64,000 nucleotides of DNA from the NCBI GenBank assembly GCA_947499505.1, contig CANMOQ010000001.1, positions 1,284,037 through 1,348,036 of the forward strand. Reading direction: 5' to 3'. Within the stretch, counting starts at the first letter, position 1, and the number at the start of each line of letters is the position of its first letter. Under the pieces are notes generated by a model, which did no database searches, had not been told where the DNA came from, and was given only the letters and a program-made list of their open reading frames with translations. The DNA comes from an uncultured Erythrobacter sp. Its GTDB lineage: Bacteria; Pseudomonadota; Alphaproteobacteria; Sphingomonadales; Sphingomonadaceae. Shown piece by piece: positions 7,856 to 16,708 of the stretch. Position numbers and translations under genes: made by a program.

Positions 7856-9046
7856 ATGTGTTTTCCTATGTCGGGCACGAGTGCATTCTTCATTCTGATC
7901 CCAGCGATGTATCTGTTGTTCACGCTGGCTCTGGCGGTGATCGGTTTTGCCGAGCGCCGGCTTGTCTCTGCGCGCTGGGCGGCTTTGGGCTTTTTCGTCG
8001 CCTTTACCTCGATTTTAGTCGATGGCTACCGCGATCCCACAGGCAGCGAATGGCTCGGCTGGTATGCGGTCGCGACCCATTATCTGCCGCTGCTGATTAT
8101 GACCCAGGCGTTTCTATCCCGCCATGGCCGCAAAGCTACGAATTTCGCGATTGCGCTGACGATATTCGCCGCGATCTACGTCATGCCCGGCATGGCCTGG
8201 ACGCCGCCGAACTGGCTGCGCGGCGTGTTTGTGCAGGGCGCCTGCGCGACAATCATCGCCGCTGCCCTGCCGCAGCTATGGCAGTACCGAAAAAAGTCTC
8301 TGGTCGATGTGATCGCGTTCTTCACGATCCTCGCCGCCGCGCTATCCTATTTTGGACGGACAATAGCGGTTGGCCTCAATCCGATTGGCGAGACGCGGGA
8401 CGAAATGATCGCCTTTTACGAAGGGCTTAATCTGATCTTCCAATCCACCAGCGCGCTGATGGGCATGTCGCTGGGCATCGTGCTGGTTATGACGATCGGA
8501 TACGACATGGTTCGCGGGCGCATGGAAGAGGGCGAGATCGATCCGCTCACCATGCTCGGCAACCGCCGCAAGCTAGATCGCAAAATCGCGCTCGATAAAG
8601 CCGGTCGCCGGTCGTTCGGTGCGGTCATGGTGATCGATCTTGATCACTTCAAAAGGATCAATGACCGCTTCGGCCATGATGGCGGCGATGATGTGCTGCG
8701 CGCGGTTGGCAAACGATTGAGCAGCCTGTTCGACGGATTTGGCTATGTCTTTCGGGTCGGCGGCGAGGAGTTTGTTGTCCTGGTCGATGAACAGCACGCG
8801 CGCGGCGTTTCATCGCTGGCCCTGTCCGCTCGCAAAGCTATCGCGGAGCTGGAGTTTGAAGGTTACCTCTCTCGCGCAAAAGTGACCGCCAGCGTCGGTT
8901 TCCACGTGCGCGTGGGCAAAGACGGCGTGCAGGACGCAATGCAAAGCGCAGACCAAGCGCTCTATTGCGCGAAGAATGACGGACGCGACCGGGTGGTTGG
9001 CGCGGTCTACGAACGCGGCCTGCAGATTATGAAAGCTGTGGCTTAA
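7856..9046 (+). CDS. Membrane-bound diguanylate cyclase (GGDEF)
   Basis: A 396-residue inner-membrane protein. About six hydrophobic helices fill residues 8-220, followed by a GGDEF domain (about 225-385) that makes the second messenger c-di-GMP from two GTP. The catalytic loop reads RVGGEEF, a functional variant, after the expected 'VIDLDHFKRINDRFGHDGGD' substrate-binding segment. No RxxD inhibitory site is obvious five residues before the loop. The start may be the ATG at 7856 or the one at 7868 (MSGTSAFF); neither has a strong ribosome binding site. The membrane part resembles no sensor I can name. Confidence 0.9.
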   Translation: MCFPMSGTSAFFILIPAMYLLFTLALAVIGFAERRLVSARWAALGFFVAFTSILVDGYRDPTGSEWLGWYAVATHYLPLLIMTQAFLSRHGRKATNFAIALTIFAAIYVMPGMAWTPPNWLRGVFVQGACATIIAAALPQLWQYRKKSLVDVIAFFTILAAALSYFGRTIAVGLNPIGETRDEMIAFYEGLNLIFQSTSALMGMSLGIVLVMTIGYDMVRGRMEEGEIDPLTMLGNRRKLDRKIALDKAGRRSFGAVMVIDLDHFKRINDRFGHDGGDDVLRAVGKRLSSLFDGFGYVFRVGGEEFVVLVDEQHARGVSSLALSARKAIAELEFEGYLSRAKVTASVGFHVRVGKDGVQDAMQSADQALYCAKNDGRDRVVGAVYERGLQIMKAVA

Positions 9047-9108
9047 GAGCGCGCAGCGGGCTTCGGCTGATGCGTTTGACGGGGCTTGGGCCTAATTTGC
9101 GACCAACG

Positions 9109-9123
9109 GTGCACCAGATGCAC
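9109..9123. promoter_or_regulatory. Small palindrome before the His-rich gene
   Basis: GTGCA-CCAGA-TGCAC lies 35 bases upstream of the ATG at 9158. Its place ahead of two possibly metal-related genes makes it a candidate operator, but a 5-base arm may occur by chance. Confidence 0.25.
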
Positions 9124-9157
9124 TTGTACCGGTTCTCCTGCACGCTAAAGCAACACG

Positions 9158-9577
9158 ATGCACCGACCATTGGCCCGCCAATTGCTAACAATCGCGCTGC
9201 TGGTTTCAATCGGCCTACGCACGGCCTTCGGTGCGCCCTGCTGTTTCACTGGCGATGCGCTGTTTGAAGAAACTGCATCGCATCACCCGGTCGCTCTGAC
9301 TGATCAGCGGCATTCGGATCACGCCAATCACACCGCCGGGCATGACGCGCCCTTGCATGAAGACAGCATTGCACTTGGCAGTCATGACGATCACGGTGAT
9401 GACCCTTCTGCGAAGCCGTGTTGCTCTGCCTGTGGTCCCACCTTGCCAACGGACCCGATGATCATCGCCCTCGTGTGTGGCACCAATGCGAGGCCTGAAC
9501 CGGAGGTCATCCGCGCGCTTGCAACACGGCCACCTTTCCCTGCTTACGATGCGACAGGACCACCGTTCCGGATCTGA
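9158..9577 (+). CDS. Secreted His/Cys-rich protein, unknown function
   Basis: A 139-residue protein with a signal peptide (about residues 8-25, ending ...RTAFGA). The mature part opens with a Cys pair (APCCFTG), then a stretch rich in His and Asp (about residues 40-80: HSDHANHTAGHD, SHDDHGDD) and a second Cys cluster (KPCCSACGP). Such composition fits periplasmic binding of copper, zinc or another soft metal; that is inference. The following beta-barrel-like gene starts 32 bases downstream and is probably co-transcribed. No close family is recognised and the start has only a weak ribosome binding site. Confidence 0.6.
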   Translation: MHRPLARQLLTIALLVSIGLRTAFGAPCCFTGDALFEETASHHPVALTDQRHSDHANHTAGHDAPLHEDSIALGSHDDHGDDPSAKPCCSACGPTLPTDPMIIALVCGTNARPEPEVIRALATRPPFPAYDATGPPFRI

Positions 9578-9609
9578 AATCCAACATTTTCAGATTTAGG
9601 AGTTTTCCA

Positions 9610-10701
9610 ATGAATACCGTTTCTCGCGGCCTGCTTTTGGCCGCATCCGCTGGCGTGCTCGCCAGCGTCACCGCCCCTGTTCTTGCCGACGAAGGCCACT
9701 CCAAAACCAGGGGCGGCATCGATGCCCTTGATCATGCCCCGATTGGAGTGATGGGCGATCACCGCCATAAAAAGGGGGAGTGGATGATCAGCTACCGCCT
9801 TATGCATATGGACATGCAAGGCGCGCAAATTGGCACTGACGATGTCGATCCAGACACCATCGCCACCACCATTCCCAACCGCTTTTTCGGAGCGCCCGGC
9901 CAGCCACCTGCGCTGCGGATCGTCCCGACCAGCATGCGCATGGATATGCATATGGCAGGCGTAATGTACGGCTTGTCAGACAGCATCACTCTGATGGCGA
10001 TGGCCAATTATGTGACCAAGGAAATGGATCACATCACCTATCAGGGCGGAATGGGAACGACCCAGCTTGGGAATTTTCGCACTGACCCAGCGGGCTTTGG
10101 CGATACGAAGCTGGCGGCGCTCATTGGGCTCACCGATAAAGTGCATATCAACGCAGGTATCTCGATCCCGACCGGATCGAACACACAGACCGATGACATC
10201 CTGACCCCAACGGGCGCCACACCCACTGTGCGCCTGCCCTACCCCATGCAATTGGGCAGCGGCACCTGGGATCTGGAACCGGGCATTACCTACCGGGATC
10301 AAAATGACACCTTCGGCTGGGGCGCACAGCTGCGCGGAACAGTGCGGCTTGGCACCAATGACGAGGGCTATTCCTATGGCGACAGCATCAAAGCGACTGC
10401 ATGGGTGGCCAAATCGCTGACACCCGGTGTCGCATTCTCTGGGCGGTTGGAAGCGGAAACGCTCGGCCGGATTGATGGCATCGATCCAAATATCGCTGGC
10501 CCGGTACAAACCGCCAATCCTGATTTCTCTGGGGGTGAGAGGATCACCGCGCTGGCTGGTGTGAATTTCGCCGCAACCGGCGGACCACTGAAAGGTTGGC
10601 GGATGGGCGTGGAAGGCGGAATTCCGCTCATCCAAGACCTGAATGGGCCGCAAATGCCGACAGATTTCACGCTCACCCTTGGGCTGCAAAAGAGCTTTTA
10701 A
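9610..10701 (+). CDS. Outer-membrane beta-barrel-like protein (annotated 'transporter' in relatives)
   Basis: A 363-residue exported protein with a signal peptide (about 1-26, ending PVLADE). The mature start 'DHAPIGVMGDHRHKKGEWM' and the Met/His-rich stretches 'LMHMDMQG' and 'MRMDMHMAGVMYG' are typical of a group often found beside copper-resistance genes. The rest alternates polar and hydrophobic residues, ending LTLGLQKSF with the terminal Phe of outer-membrane proteins. AGGAG at 9599-9603 gives a strong ribosome binding site. Its role, metal export or surface sensing, is inferred from context and composition only. Confidence 0.7.
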   Translation: MNTVSRGLLLAASAGVLASVTAPVLADEGHSKTRGGIDALDHAPIGVMGDHRHKKGEWMISYRLMHMDMQGAQIGTDDVDPDTIATTIPNRFFGAPGQPPALRIVPTSMRMDMHMAGVMYGLSDSITLMAMANYVTKEMDHITYQGGMGTTQLGNFRTDPAGFGDTKLAALIGLTDKVHINAGISIPTGSNTQTDDILTPTGATPTVRLPYPMQLGSGTWDLEPGITYRDQNDTFGWGAQLRGTVRLGTNDEGYSYGDSIKATAWVAKSLTPGVAFSGRLEAETLGRIDGIDPNIAGPVQTANPDFSGGERITALAGVNFAATGGPLKGWRMGVEGGIPLIQDLNGPQMPTDFTLTLGLQKSF

Positions 10702-10765
10702 CGATTAACCGCGCGCGGGTCGCACGTCGTTCAGCCGGTGGGGGCTGACAAAGGCGCGTGGTGGG

Positions 10766-10798
10766 CGGCGCAGTACTTCGGTGCTGCGCCGTCCTTTT
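10766..10798 (+). terminator. Rho-independent terminator with UUCG loop
   Basis: An 11-pair stem (10766-10776 with 10781-10791, one G-T pair) is capped by TTCG and followed by TCCTTTTT. It lies 64 bases after the beta-barrel gene and directly abuts the convergent gene's stop codon. Confidence 0.92.
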
Positions 10799-11250
10799 TA
10801 CCCCACCATGTTCACAGCGACATAAATGATCTTGCCGTTCTCGATTGTGAATTCGGAATAGCCACAGCACAATTCGCGTCCGTCACCGAACACATGGCCA
10901 TTGATGAGATAGACGTTTGGTCCGCTCATCCCGCTTTCCACGATTTTCAGTTTAGGTCCACCGGGTGCGAAATTGAGAGCATAGAGTTTGCGTATCTCAG
11001 CATGACCATTGGCAGTTATGCCAAGGCCCTCAACTATCGCATCTTTGGCAAACGTCGCCAGGAAAGCATTGATATCACCGGTGCGATATGCATCGACATG
11101 CGCCTGAACCACAGCTGCGTCGGACATGGCCTGCTGCGGGGCCGCGCCATCAGAAGCCGCCGCGTTACCGCCAGCCTGCTCTGATTGCGCCCATGCCGCT
11201 GGCCCCGTGATCAACAGGCCTACTGCGGCCAATCCCAAAAACTTGCGCAT
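10798..11250 (-). CDS. Exported NTF2-like (SnoaL-type) protein
   Basis: A 150-residue protein with a clear signal peptide (about 1-21, ending AWAQS), a short Ala/Gly linker and an NTF2-like fold of about 110 residues. The start of that fold, 'VVQAHVDAYRTGDINAFLATFAKDAIVEG', is typical of SnoaL/steroid isomerase-like cone folds, and 'FTIENGKIIYVAVNMVG' closes it. Such domains bind small ligands or act as simple isomerases, so the substrate is open. It stands alone, divergent from the helicase gene at 11335. Confidence 0.75.
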   Translation of the reverse strand: MRKFLGLAAVGLLITGPAAWAQSEQAGGNAAASDGAAPQQAMSDAAVVQAHVDAYRTGDINAFLATFAKDAIVEGLGITANGHAEIRKLYALNFAPGGPKLKIVESGMSGPNVYLINGHVFGDGRELCCGYSEFTIENGKIIYVAVNMVG

Positions 11251-11334
11251 AATTCCCTCCAGAAACCCCGAAACTGTGCGAGCTTGGCGCGCAATCGTTT
11301 ACTTTTCGTTCTCGCTCCGACATTTCTCTGATCC

Positions 11335-14127
11335 GTGATAACAGACGCCCCCATTCCGCTTAGCCTGCCGGCCTTGCACGCCAGCCATTCTGGCAATTGG
11401 CTGCGCTCGCCCGGTGGTGAGACAGGGGCCGTATCAAAAGGCGATGCGATCATGGCCGCGGCAGACACGCCGGTGCTGATCCTTAATGCGCCACTGGTCG
11501 CCAACCGGCTGGGCTATCCCGATCTATCGGGGCTCGATCTGCTCGAATTGTTCGCCTTCGTGCATCCGGCTAGGTTTTGTGTGCCCACCCCGCGCGGCCT
11601 GGCCCAGGCCTTGGAAATCGACGAGCCCGCTGGGGACGAGGATGTGCCCGCATTCTTGCAGACCGCCGGGGCCGCTTTGATCGCCGCGTGTGAAGACCCC
11701 GAATGGTTTGAGCGCGAAGGCGCGTGGAGCGTTCTACAATCGCTGGAGCGGCTGCGCTGGCAATGGGCGGGCGTGATCAAGCCGCATATTGCGCGCCCGC
11801 AAAAGGCGGAAAAATGGCTGTTCGCAAAGCTGCCCGAGTGGGAGGAAGCGGGGGAGCGCGCGCCCCCGCGCCAGGTTGATCTGCCCCCAGAGGCGGTGCT
11901 GCAGCAGCTCAATCAGCTGACCGGTGAAGGCTCAGAAAAGCGCGAGGGACAGCAGGCTTATGCGAAAGACGCCGCGCGTATCTTTGCGCCGCGCGACAAG
12001 CGCGAGGTGCCGCATCTGGCGCTGGCGCAGGCGGGCACCGGGATTGGCAAGACCTTGGGTTATCTCGCGCCTGCATCCCTTTGGGCGGGCGCGGCAGGCG
12101 GCACCGTTTGGGTCTCCACCTTCACCAAGAACCTGCAACGGCAATTGCGCAGCGAAAGTCGGCGCGCGTGGCCCGCGAAACGCCCCGATGGAACGCCGCC
12201 TGTCGTGGTGCGCAAGGGCCGCGAGAATTACCTCTGCCTGCTCAATCTGGAGGACGCGCTGCAAGGCGGCTTTTCCGGACGCCCTGCGATCCTGGCGCAA
12301 TTGGTCGGGCGCTGGGCGGCGTTTAGCCAGGACGGCGATATGATCGGCGGCGATTTGCCCGGCTGGCTCGGCACATTGTTCCGCAAACGCGGGATCGCAG
12401 CCCTGACCGATCAGCGCGGCGAATGCGTCTATGCCGGGTGCCCGCATTACCGCAAATGCTTCATTGAACGCGCCAGCCGCAACAGCGCACAAGCCGACCT
12501 CGTCATCGCCAACCATGCGCTCGTCATGGTCAATGCCGCGCGCGGCCGCGATCACGCCATGCGCCCCACGCGCATCGTCTTTGACGAAGGGCACCATGTG
12601 TTTGAGGCGGCAGATTCGACCTTTGCCGCCGTATTATCCGGGCAAGAAGCGATTGAGCTGCGCCGCTGGATCCTGGGCCCGGAACGCAAAAATCGCGGGC
12701 GCAGGCGCGGGCTGTCTGCACGCCTCGCCGATATCGCCAGCTATGATGACGAAGGCGGCATCGCGATTGAAGACGCGGTGGAGGCGGCGACTTTGCTGCC
12801 CGCCGATGGCTGGCTCCAGCGCCTCAATGAGAGCGAACCCGCCGGCCCGCTGGAGGCGCTGCTCGCTCAGGTGCGCGCGGCGACCTATGCCCGCGATGAA
12901 AGCGGCGGGGTTGATGCCGGATATGGGATCGAGACGGAGGCATCGGGCCTGCCGGGCGAATTGATCGAGGCCGCCGGGGTCGCGGGCGAAGCCCTGGCGA
13001 ATATTCGCACCCCGCTGATCAAGCTTAGCACTCGGCTGGAGGCAATCATGGCGGACCCGCCAGACTGGCTCGATGGTCAGGGACGCCAGCGGATCGAAGG
13101 CGCGCGTTTCTCCTTAAGCTGGCGAATAGATCTGCTCGGCGCATGGGCAGCTTTACTGGAGCGGCTGGGCGGACCAGCCGACCCGGAATTTGTCGATTGG
13201 CTATCGGTCGAACGCAGCGATGCGCGCGAGTTCGACATTGGCATTCACCGCCGCTGGCTCGACCCGATGAAGCCCTTTGCCAAGACCGTGCTGGAGCCAG
13301 CACACGGCGTCATGCTCACCAGCGCAACGCTGACCGACCGGGTCGGAGAAGAGGCGAGCGAAATAGAAGCATGGGCACCCGCCATCGCCCGCTCTGGTGC
13401 GGATTATATAGAGTGCGAGCCGCTGATGTCGGCGGCGACCAGCCCGTTTGATTACGCGAATCACGCCGAGGTTTTGATCGTCACCGACATCAAGAAAGGT
13501 GATTTGCCGGGCCTTGCGGGTGCCTACTCAAAACTGATCGAGGCATCGGATGGCGGCGTGCTCGGTCTGTTCACCGCGATCCGCCGTATGCGCGCGGTGC
13601 ATGGCCGGATAGCAGACCGGCTCGCGCGGGCTGGCCTGCCAATTTACGCTCAGCATGTCGACCCGATCGACACCGGCACTTTGGTCGATATCTTTCGCGA
13701 TGATCCGCGTGCCAGCCTGCTCGGCACAGATGCCCTGCGCGACGGCGTGGACGTGCCGGGACGTTCGCTCAGATGCGTGGTGATGGAGCAAGTGCCATGG
13801 CCGCGGCCCGACATCTTGCACAAGGCCCGCCGCGCCGCCGGACAAGGCAGCAAATATGACGACCGGATCATCCGCGCACGTCTGGCTCAGGCGTTTGGCC
13901 GGCTAATCCGCGGCAAGGACGATGCCGGCCACTTTGTTGTGCTCTCCGCCGCCTTCCCCAGCCGCCTGCTCAGCGCCTTTCCCGAAGGCACGCCGGTCAC
14001 GCGCCTGCCCCTGGACGAGGCATTGGAGCGGATCAAAGCGGGCGCGCCGAGTGGCGGCGCTGCGACCGAAGCGGCTCCATCCGCAGCGCCCGATGATATT
14101 GGTGACGACTACATCCCCTTCGGCTGA
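11335..14127 (+). CDS. DinG-family Fe-S DNA helicase
   Basis: A 930-residue superfamily 2, XPD/DinG-type ATP-dependent DNA helicase. Walker A is AGTGIGKT near residue 232. Four cysteines that should hold a [4Fe-4S] cluster sit at 301, 364, 369 and 375 (NYLCL and ECVYAGCPHYRKC). The Walker B box reads DEGH (FDEGHHVF) instead of DEAH, and later motifs include LTSATL and 'AFGRLIRGKDD'. Such helicases unwind structured DNA, including R-loops and G-quadruplexes. The GTG at 11335 keeps an N-terminus that looks family-like; the ATG at 11452 is the alternative. About 200 residues of extra N-terminal domain precede the helicase core. Confidence 0.88.
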   Translation: MITDAPIPLSLPALHASHSGNWLRSPGGETGAVSKGDAIMAAADTPVLILNAPLVANRLGYPDLSGLDLLELFAFVHPARFCVPTPRGLAQALEIDEPAGDEDVPAFLQTAGAALIAACEDPEWFEREGAWSVLQSLERLRWQWAGVIKPHIARPQKAEKWLFAKLPEWEEAGERAPPRQVDLPPEAVLQQLNQLTGEGSEKREGQQAYAKDAARIFAPRDKREVPHLALAQAGTGIGKTLGYLAPASLWAGAAGGTVWVSTFTKNLQRQLRSESRRAWPAKRPDGTPPVVVRKGRENYLCLLNLEDALQGGFSGRPAILAQLVGRWAAFSQDGDMIGGDLPGWLGTLFRKRGIAALTDQRGECVYAGCPHYRKCFIERASRNSAQADLVIANHALVMVNAARGRDHAMRPTRIVFDEGHHVFEAADSTFAAVLSGQEAIELRRWILGPERKNRGRRRGLSARLADIASYDDEGGIAIEDAVEAATLLPADGWLQRLNESEPAGPLEALLAQVRAATYARDESGGVDAGYGIETEASGLPGELIEAAGVAGEALANIRTPLIKLSTRLEAIMADPPDWLDGQGRQRIEGARFSLSWRIDLLGAWAALLERLGGPADPEFVDWLSVERSDAREFDIGIHRRWLDPMKPFAKTVLEPAHGVMLTSATLTDRVGEEASEIEAWAPAIARSGADYIECEPLMSAATSPFDYANHAEVLIVTDIKKGDLPGLAGAYSKLIEASDGGVLGLFTAIRRMRAVHGRIADRLARAGLPIYAQHVDPIDTGTLVDIFRDDPRASLLGTDALRDGVDVPGRSLRCVVMEQVPWPRPDILHKARRAAGQGSKYDDRIIRARLAQAFGRLIRGKDDAGHFVVLSAAFPSRLLSAFPEGTPVTRLPLDEALERIKAGAPSGGAATEAAPSAAPDDIGDDYIPFG

Positions 14128-14227
14128 CACCCCGCATACGAATGCAGGCACAGATTTCCTGCGCCGCAAACCTCTCACGATGCGCAATTGCTTTACACAG
14201 CCGTGATTGCCGTGTTGAGAGGAGCCC

Positions 14228-14755
14228 ATGAAACTGCTCGGGCTCCTCCGCCATGCAAAGTCCGATTGGGACGACATGGCCAAGCGTGATTTTGACCGCA
14301 CGCTCAATGATCGCGGGCGCAAGGGCGCAAGCGTAATCGGCGCGCATATCAAGGATCATGGGATCGCGTGGGACGCCCTGATCGCCAGTCCAGCGGAGCG
14401 GGTAAAGCGCACGATCGAGGTCTCGCTGCCCGCGCTGGAGCCTGTGTTTGACGACCGGCTCTATCTCGCCAGCTCCGAAACCATTCTGGAAGTGGTCGAG
14501 GAACATGGCGGCGCGCATGACAAAACCCTGATCTCTGGCCACAATCCCGGCTTGCAAGAAGTGCTGTTCGACCTCGTCTCGCCCGCGCGAGAGAACGATC
14601 TGTTCAAAGAAGCCTCGGTGAAATTTCCGACCGCAACCTATGCCGTGCTCGAATGCGCGATTGACGATTGGTCAGACCTGAAAAAGCACTGCGCGACGCT
14701 GATCCATTTTGCCCGCCCGCGTGATCTGGACCCGGATCTCGGACCAGAATTCTAA
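14228..14755 (+). CDS. sixA: SixA-like histidine phosphatase
   Basis: A 175-residue enzyme of the histidine phosphatase superfamily. The catalytic RHG-type motif reads RHAKSDW at residues 8-14, the SixA form, and the second catalytic His is in 'ISGHNPGL'. SixA removes phosphate from phospho-histidine proteins, such as HPt domains of phosphorelays or the nitrogen phosphotransferase system. GAGGAG five bases before the ATG is a strong ribosome binding site. It follows the helicase gene by 100 bases and may be on its own transcript. The true target is not shown by the neighbourhood. Confidence 0.85.
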   Translation: MKLLGLLRHAKSDWDDMAKRDFDRTLNDRGRKGASVIGAHIKDHGIAWDALIASPAERVKRTIEVSLPALEPVFDDRLYLASSETILEVVEEHGGAHDKTLISGHNPGLQEVLFDLVSPARENDLFKEASVKFPTATYAVLECAIDDWSDLKKHCATLIHFARPRDLDPDLGPEF

Positions 14756-14793
14756 AGCGCGCTTTGCTGGTATCAGGCCGGAGATCTAAGAGA

Positions 14794-15369
14794 CTATGGC
14801 TTCGCTTGATTCTCTTGTTCTTCCATCCACATCGAAAACAGCTTCATCGCGGCATCCAGATTCCCCTTAACTGCATCCAGCTCGGGCGATTGGCAGCCAA
14901 GCAATATGTCATACGCGAAGGGAGCATATCCCGCTGGTGGAGGATCCAGCTTTACAGTTACTTTGCTCAATCGGGCATTTGCCGAGGGCAATGTGCAAGG
15001 CCGTTCCAGAGCCGCCTTGATTTGAGCCTCATCTACAAGCGCCGCGATCTGCTGAGCTTTTTCTTCATCCACGGAGAAATAGGACTTTTTGGGAAACGTT
15101 CTGACGCAGATTGAGCAGAGAGTGTAGTGAAAGAATACGTCATAGCGTCCGTTGTTGCGCCTCATCGTAACGGAATTGACGACATCGCGAGGTGTAAAAC
15201 CAGCTCCTTCGCTGCTAAACCACCCACCACTATAGGCGATGCTCCACGAGCTTATTTCTCTTTCGCGTTCATTCGCGTTTGCCGCCTCTGGGGCAACCAA
15301 TAATATGGAACTCAATGCCGCCAGACAGGTGAGAAGCGGGAAAACCACTAAGCCGAATTTTTTGAACAT
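14794..15369 (-). CDS. Exported hypothetical protein
   Basis: A 191-residue protein of unknown function. A signal peptide occupies about residues 1-32 (hydrophobic, ending EAANANE). The mature part contains paired cysteines (CSICVRTF near 86, and single Cys near 121 and 157) that could form disulfides, and no recognised motif. AGGGGAA upstream of the ATG is a good ribosome binding site. Its base composition is lower in GC than its neighbours, so it may have been gained more recently. It is flanked by long gaps and appears monocistronic. Confidence 0.65.
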   Translation of the reverse strand: MFKKFGLVVFPLLTCLAALSSILLVAPEAANANEREREISSWSIAYSGGWFSSEGAGFTPRDVVNSVTMRRNNGRYDVFFHYTLCSICVRTFPKKSYFSVDEEKAQQIAALVDEAQIKAALERPCTLPSANARLSKVTVKLDPPPAGYAPFAYDILLGCQSPELDAVKGNLDAAMKLFSMWMEEQENQAKP

Positions 15370-15640
15370 CTTGTTCCCCTATGCAAAAGCGGCGTTCTTC
15401 ACGGGCAAGCCCAAATTCCGGTGCTTCCAGTGACAAGGAAGACTGCTGAGTCGATCCACGCTTGTGACTTGATCCGGAGTGCCGCATTCCGCGTACCGCC
15501 TACGGAGCTCTGTATCAGGTGCAGAACTTAGAAACTAAGCCATCGCCTCCATTAATAATGTCGGAACGTCGCCCATCTTGTCCGGTCGCCGCTCAAACAA
15601 GACGGATGGTCACTCCGCACTGGTGAATGCTCAACCGCAT

Positions 15641-16108
15641 CTAGCCCAGCACCTGACGCGGCCCTGGCCCCTTCGCGGCTAAGTGATCGCCGCGATTATA
15701 GAGCTCGCATTTCTTCAGGCTCAAACAGCCGCAGCCAATGCAGCCATCCAGCGTATCGCGCGTCCGCTCTAGCTGAGCGATCTTGGCGTCCAGCTCCGCG
15801 CGAATGGACTTGCTGATCGCATTCCAATCGCGCGCATTCGGTGTGCGCCCCATCGGCAATTTTGCGAGCTGATTCTCAATCTCCCCTAGCGCCAGGCCCA
15901 ATTGCTGAGCGATCAGAATGAAGCTCAAGCGGCGAATATCAGAGCGCAGGAAGCGGCGCTGATTGCCGCTCGTCCGGATCGGCTCCACCAGCCCGCGCTC
16001 TTCATAAAATCGGATCGCTGACACCGACAGGCCCGTGCGGCGCGCCATCTCGCCAATCGGGATCAGATCAGTTTTGCGCAGTGTCTTGGCGCTTGTTTGA
16101 CCGGCCAT
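15641..16108 (-). CDS. soxR: Redox-sensitive transcriptional activator SoxR
   Basis: A 155-residue MerR-family regulator. The helix-turn-helix region is residues about 16-40 (IPIGEMARRTGLSVSAIRFY), followed by the dimer helix. Cysteines at 123, 126, 128 and 134 (CIGCGC...C) reproduce the C-x2-C-x-C-x5-C set that holds the [2Fe-2S] cluster of SoxR. Outside the enterobacteria SoxR usually answers redox-active small molecules such as phenazines. AGAAGGGTGGA precedes the ATG. A sox box lies 27 bases upstream, between this gene and the divergent glyoxalase-fold gene. Confidence 0.95.
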   Translation of the reverse strand: MAGQTSAKTLRKTDLIPIGEMARRTGLSVSAIRFYEERGLVEPIRTSGNQRRFLRSDIRRLSFILIAQQLGLALGEIENQLAKLPMGRTPNARDWNAISKSIRAELDAKIAQLERTRDTLDGCIGCGCLSLKKCELYNRGDHLAAKGPGPRQVLG

Positions 16109-16130
16109 ATTCCACCCTTCTCAAAATAGC

Positions 16131-16156
16131 TTGACCTCAACTTAGCTTGAGGTTGC
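16131..16156 (+). promoter_or_regulatory. SoxR-type promoter with sox box
   Basis: CCTCAA-CTTAGC-TTGAGG (16135-16152) is a near-perfect sox box palindrome. On the plus strand TTGACC (16131-16136) and CAGAAT (16156-16161) are 19 bases apart, the over-long spacer typical of MerR-type activation. The reading direction points to the glyoxalase-fold gene at 16264. The box also lies just upstream of soxR itself. Confidence 0.85.
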
Positions 16157-16263
16157 AGAATTGTGAAGTTTGGTGATTCGGGCCTCGTCGCCAAGGCGCA
16201 ATCGGCCCTTCCATCACCCGCGAAAACAACAGGCGCCCGCGCCCAAATCAACAGGAGGCAGCC

Positions 16264-16659
16264 ATGCCCAAAGGACAAATTGAACATGCCAATCTCTCGG
16301 TGACTGACCCCGAGCGCAGCGCCGATCTGTTCAAGCAATTGCTCGGCTGGCGAGAGCGCTGGCGCGGCCCCAGCCAAAAATATGGCCGCACTATCCACGT
16401 TGGTAACCCCGAGAATGGTCAGACCTATCTTGCGCTTTACACTGGCGATCATGTGACCGGCGATTACTCCAAGGGACAGCCGCTCAATCATGTCGGACTA
16501 TTAGTGGATGATCTGACGGCGGCCGAAAAGGTGGTCGCAGATGCCGATCTCAAGCCGTTCGGGCACGACGATTACGAGCCGGGCAAACGTTTCTATTTCT
16601 TCGACTGGGACGGGATCGAATTTGAAGTGGTGAGCTATACAGCGGAGGCCGCGTCATGA
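16264..16659 (+). CDS. VOC-fold (glyoxalase/dioxygenase-like) protein, SoxR target
   Basis: A 131-residue vicinal oxygen chelate protein. Two beta-alpha-beta-beta-beta modules are visible: 'IEHANLSVTDPERSADLF' opens the first and 'LNHVGLLVDDLTAAEKV' the second. Putative metal ligands are His8, Glu in the middle of the chain, His near 78 and Glu near 121 (FDWDGIEFEVV). AGGAGG gives a strong ribosome binding site. The sox box promoter upstream indicates redox control, so a role in detoxifying redox-active or electrophilic compounds, or in resistance to a natural antibiotic, is a fair inference. Confidence 0.85.
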   Translation: MPKGQIEHANLSVTDPERSADLFKQLLGWRERWRGPSQKYGRTIHVGNPENGQTYLALYTGDHVTGDYSKGQPLNHVGLLVDDLTAAEKVVADADLKPFGHDDYEPGKRFYFFDWDGIEFEVVSYTAEAAS

Positions 16660-16708
16660 ACGAGCCTATGCTGCGCGAACCGATGTTCGGTAACCGGACG
16701 AAAGAGCC

